A DNA stretch of 64,000 nt from Spirochaetales bacterium Spiro_02 (lineage in GTDB: Bacteria > Spirochaetota > Spirochaetia > Sphaerochaetales > Sphaerochaetaceae): the NCBI GenBank assembly GCA_001604275.1, contig LVBD01000037.1:1-64000 (forward strand). Reading direction: 5' to 3'. Each line of letters starts with the position of its first letter. Position 1 is the stretch's first letter. Below are positions 63,465 through 64,000 of this stretch, in pieces. The notes below the pieces were generated by a model that worked only from the letters and a program-made list of their open reading frames with translations, did no database searches and was not told the DNA's origin. The position numbers were made by a program, and so were the translations under genes.

Positions 63465-64000
63465 ATGAGTACCTATTGCGTCATCGGCAGCCTGTACTAC
63501 AGCCTGTCGACACAGTGCGAACGATTCCCGAACCCTGGCGAACATATCGAAGTGACATCCCTCGCGCCGTCCTATGGCGGCCCAGGAGGGAACATAGCCG
63601 CGACATTGGCCAGCTTCGGCGCGAAAGTCAGTTTTATCGGCAAAGTCGGTTCCGACAGTTTCGGCAAGACATACATTGCGTCGCTCCAGAAACTCGGCGT
63701 CCTGACATCGGACATCAAGGCTGAACCGAAATTCGCCACCGGTATGATGCTTCGCACCGCCGACGCAGCCGGAGAACAGACCGAACTGATCTACCCCGGC
63801 GCGAACGCAAAGCTGGACGACTCATACCTGAGCATCCATTCCGATACGCTGAAGCAATGCGACTACCTCCTGCTGCAGGGGGACATCCCCTCATCTACCG
63901 CGATTCTCGCCAAGGAACTCGCCCGCAAAGCCGGCAAGACGATCTTCATGGCCCCCGGAATCACCGCAACGTATCCGGCGGTCATCTATGACATGCTCGA
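63465..64000 (+). CDS. PfkB-family carbohydrate kinase (3' partial)
   Basis: This is a ribokinase-like sugar or nucleoside kinase, cut by the window end after about 178 codons. The N-terminal PfkB signature YGGPGGNIAATLASFGAKVSFIGKVG is clear, followed by GSDSFGKTYIASLQKLGV. The anion-hole and catalytic Asp motif (GAGD) would lie beyond the edge. Most members phosphorylate ribose, fructose or adenosine; the substrate is not resolvable. The ATG at 63465 has only a weak SD (GGTGG). It is divergent from the lactate dehydrogenase gene. Confidence 0.85.
   Translation, partial: MSTYCVIGSLYYSLSTQCERFPNPGEHIEVTSLAPSYGGPGGNIAATLASFGAKVSFIGKVGSDSFGKTYIASLQKLGVLTSDIKAEPKFATGMMLRTADAAGEQTELIYPGANAKLDDSYLSIHSDTLKQCDYLLLQGDIPSSTAILAKELARKAGKTIFMAPGITATYPAVIYDML

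Noticed and set aside
62336-63724. 462-codon + strand frame
   Set aside because: It is antisense to the lactate dehydrogenase gene and overlaps the start of the kinase gene in the wrong frame.

Overview
The window reads as a contiguous, gene-dense chromosomal segment of a diderm bacterium, most likely a spirochaete near Sphaerochaeta/Treponema. This assignment is inference. It rests on exported binding proteins whose signal peptides end in short Gly-rich motifs (VFAQGGTEA, LFAGGAKE), on outer-membrane beta-barrel proteins, on a TolC/MacAB efflux set and on NtrBC-type control. No rRNA, tRNA, CRISPR array or intact insertion sequence was seen.

Layout. 1-8.3 kb is an accessory region. It holds a 5'-truncated AraC regulator, a scar of gene fragments (an ABC ATPase N-terminus and a frameshifted alpha/beta hydrolase), an orphan sugar-type binding protein, a Gfo/Idh/MocA dehydrogenase, an aminotransferase followed by a nonsense-interrupted remnant, and an iron-type alcohol/glycerol dehydrogenase. 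8.6-11.5 kb is a methionine importer, metQ-metN-metI. It is preceded by a consensus promoter and a 24-codon leader ORF whose last eight sense codons include five Met. A terminator-like hairpin lies between metQ and metN. 11.6-13.2 kb is a DUF4143 ATPase bracketed by a 17-bp direct repeat.

13.3-30.5 kb is a leftward housekeeping block: guaA, an ECF transporter (S, T and a tandem-fused ATPase), plsC, an ABC exporter, a DEAD-box helicase, a class IV aminotransferase, ftsK, rsmG, mnmG and mnmE. 30.6-33.5 kb contains the whole EF-P beta-lysylation set: epmA, efp and epmB. An MFS transporter follows. Then comes a leftward group read from a small membrane protein through a metallo-hydrolase, polA and coaE to an anchored repeat protein, and three tandem beta-barrel paralogues.

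43.5-55.8 kb is one leftward run with very short gaps or overlaps: tolC, macA, macB ATPase, macB permease, ntrB-like kinase, ntrC-like regulator, pepF, an m5U RNA methyltransferase and nadE. A near-consensus sigma-54 promoter sits just before tolC. The operon also encodes a GAFTGA-type sigma-54 activator, so a self-regulated efflux operon is the likely design. ftsH is divergent from it, followed by hslO, rlmKL and mscL. The right end has a D-lactate-type dehydrogenase and a PfkB kinase cut by the window edge.

The most interesting signals are the Met-rich leader ahead of metQNI, the sigma-54 promoter/activator pair on the efflux operon, and the divergent mnmE/epmA promoters, which place transcription starts at or next to the start codons.
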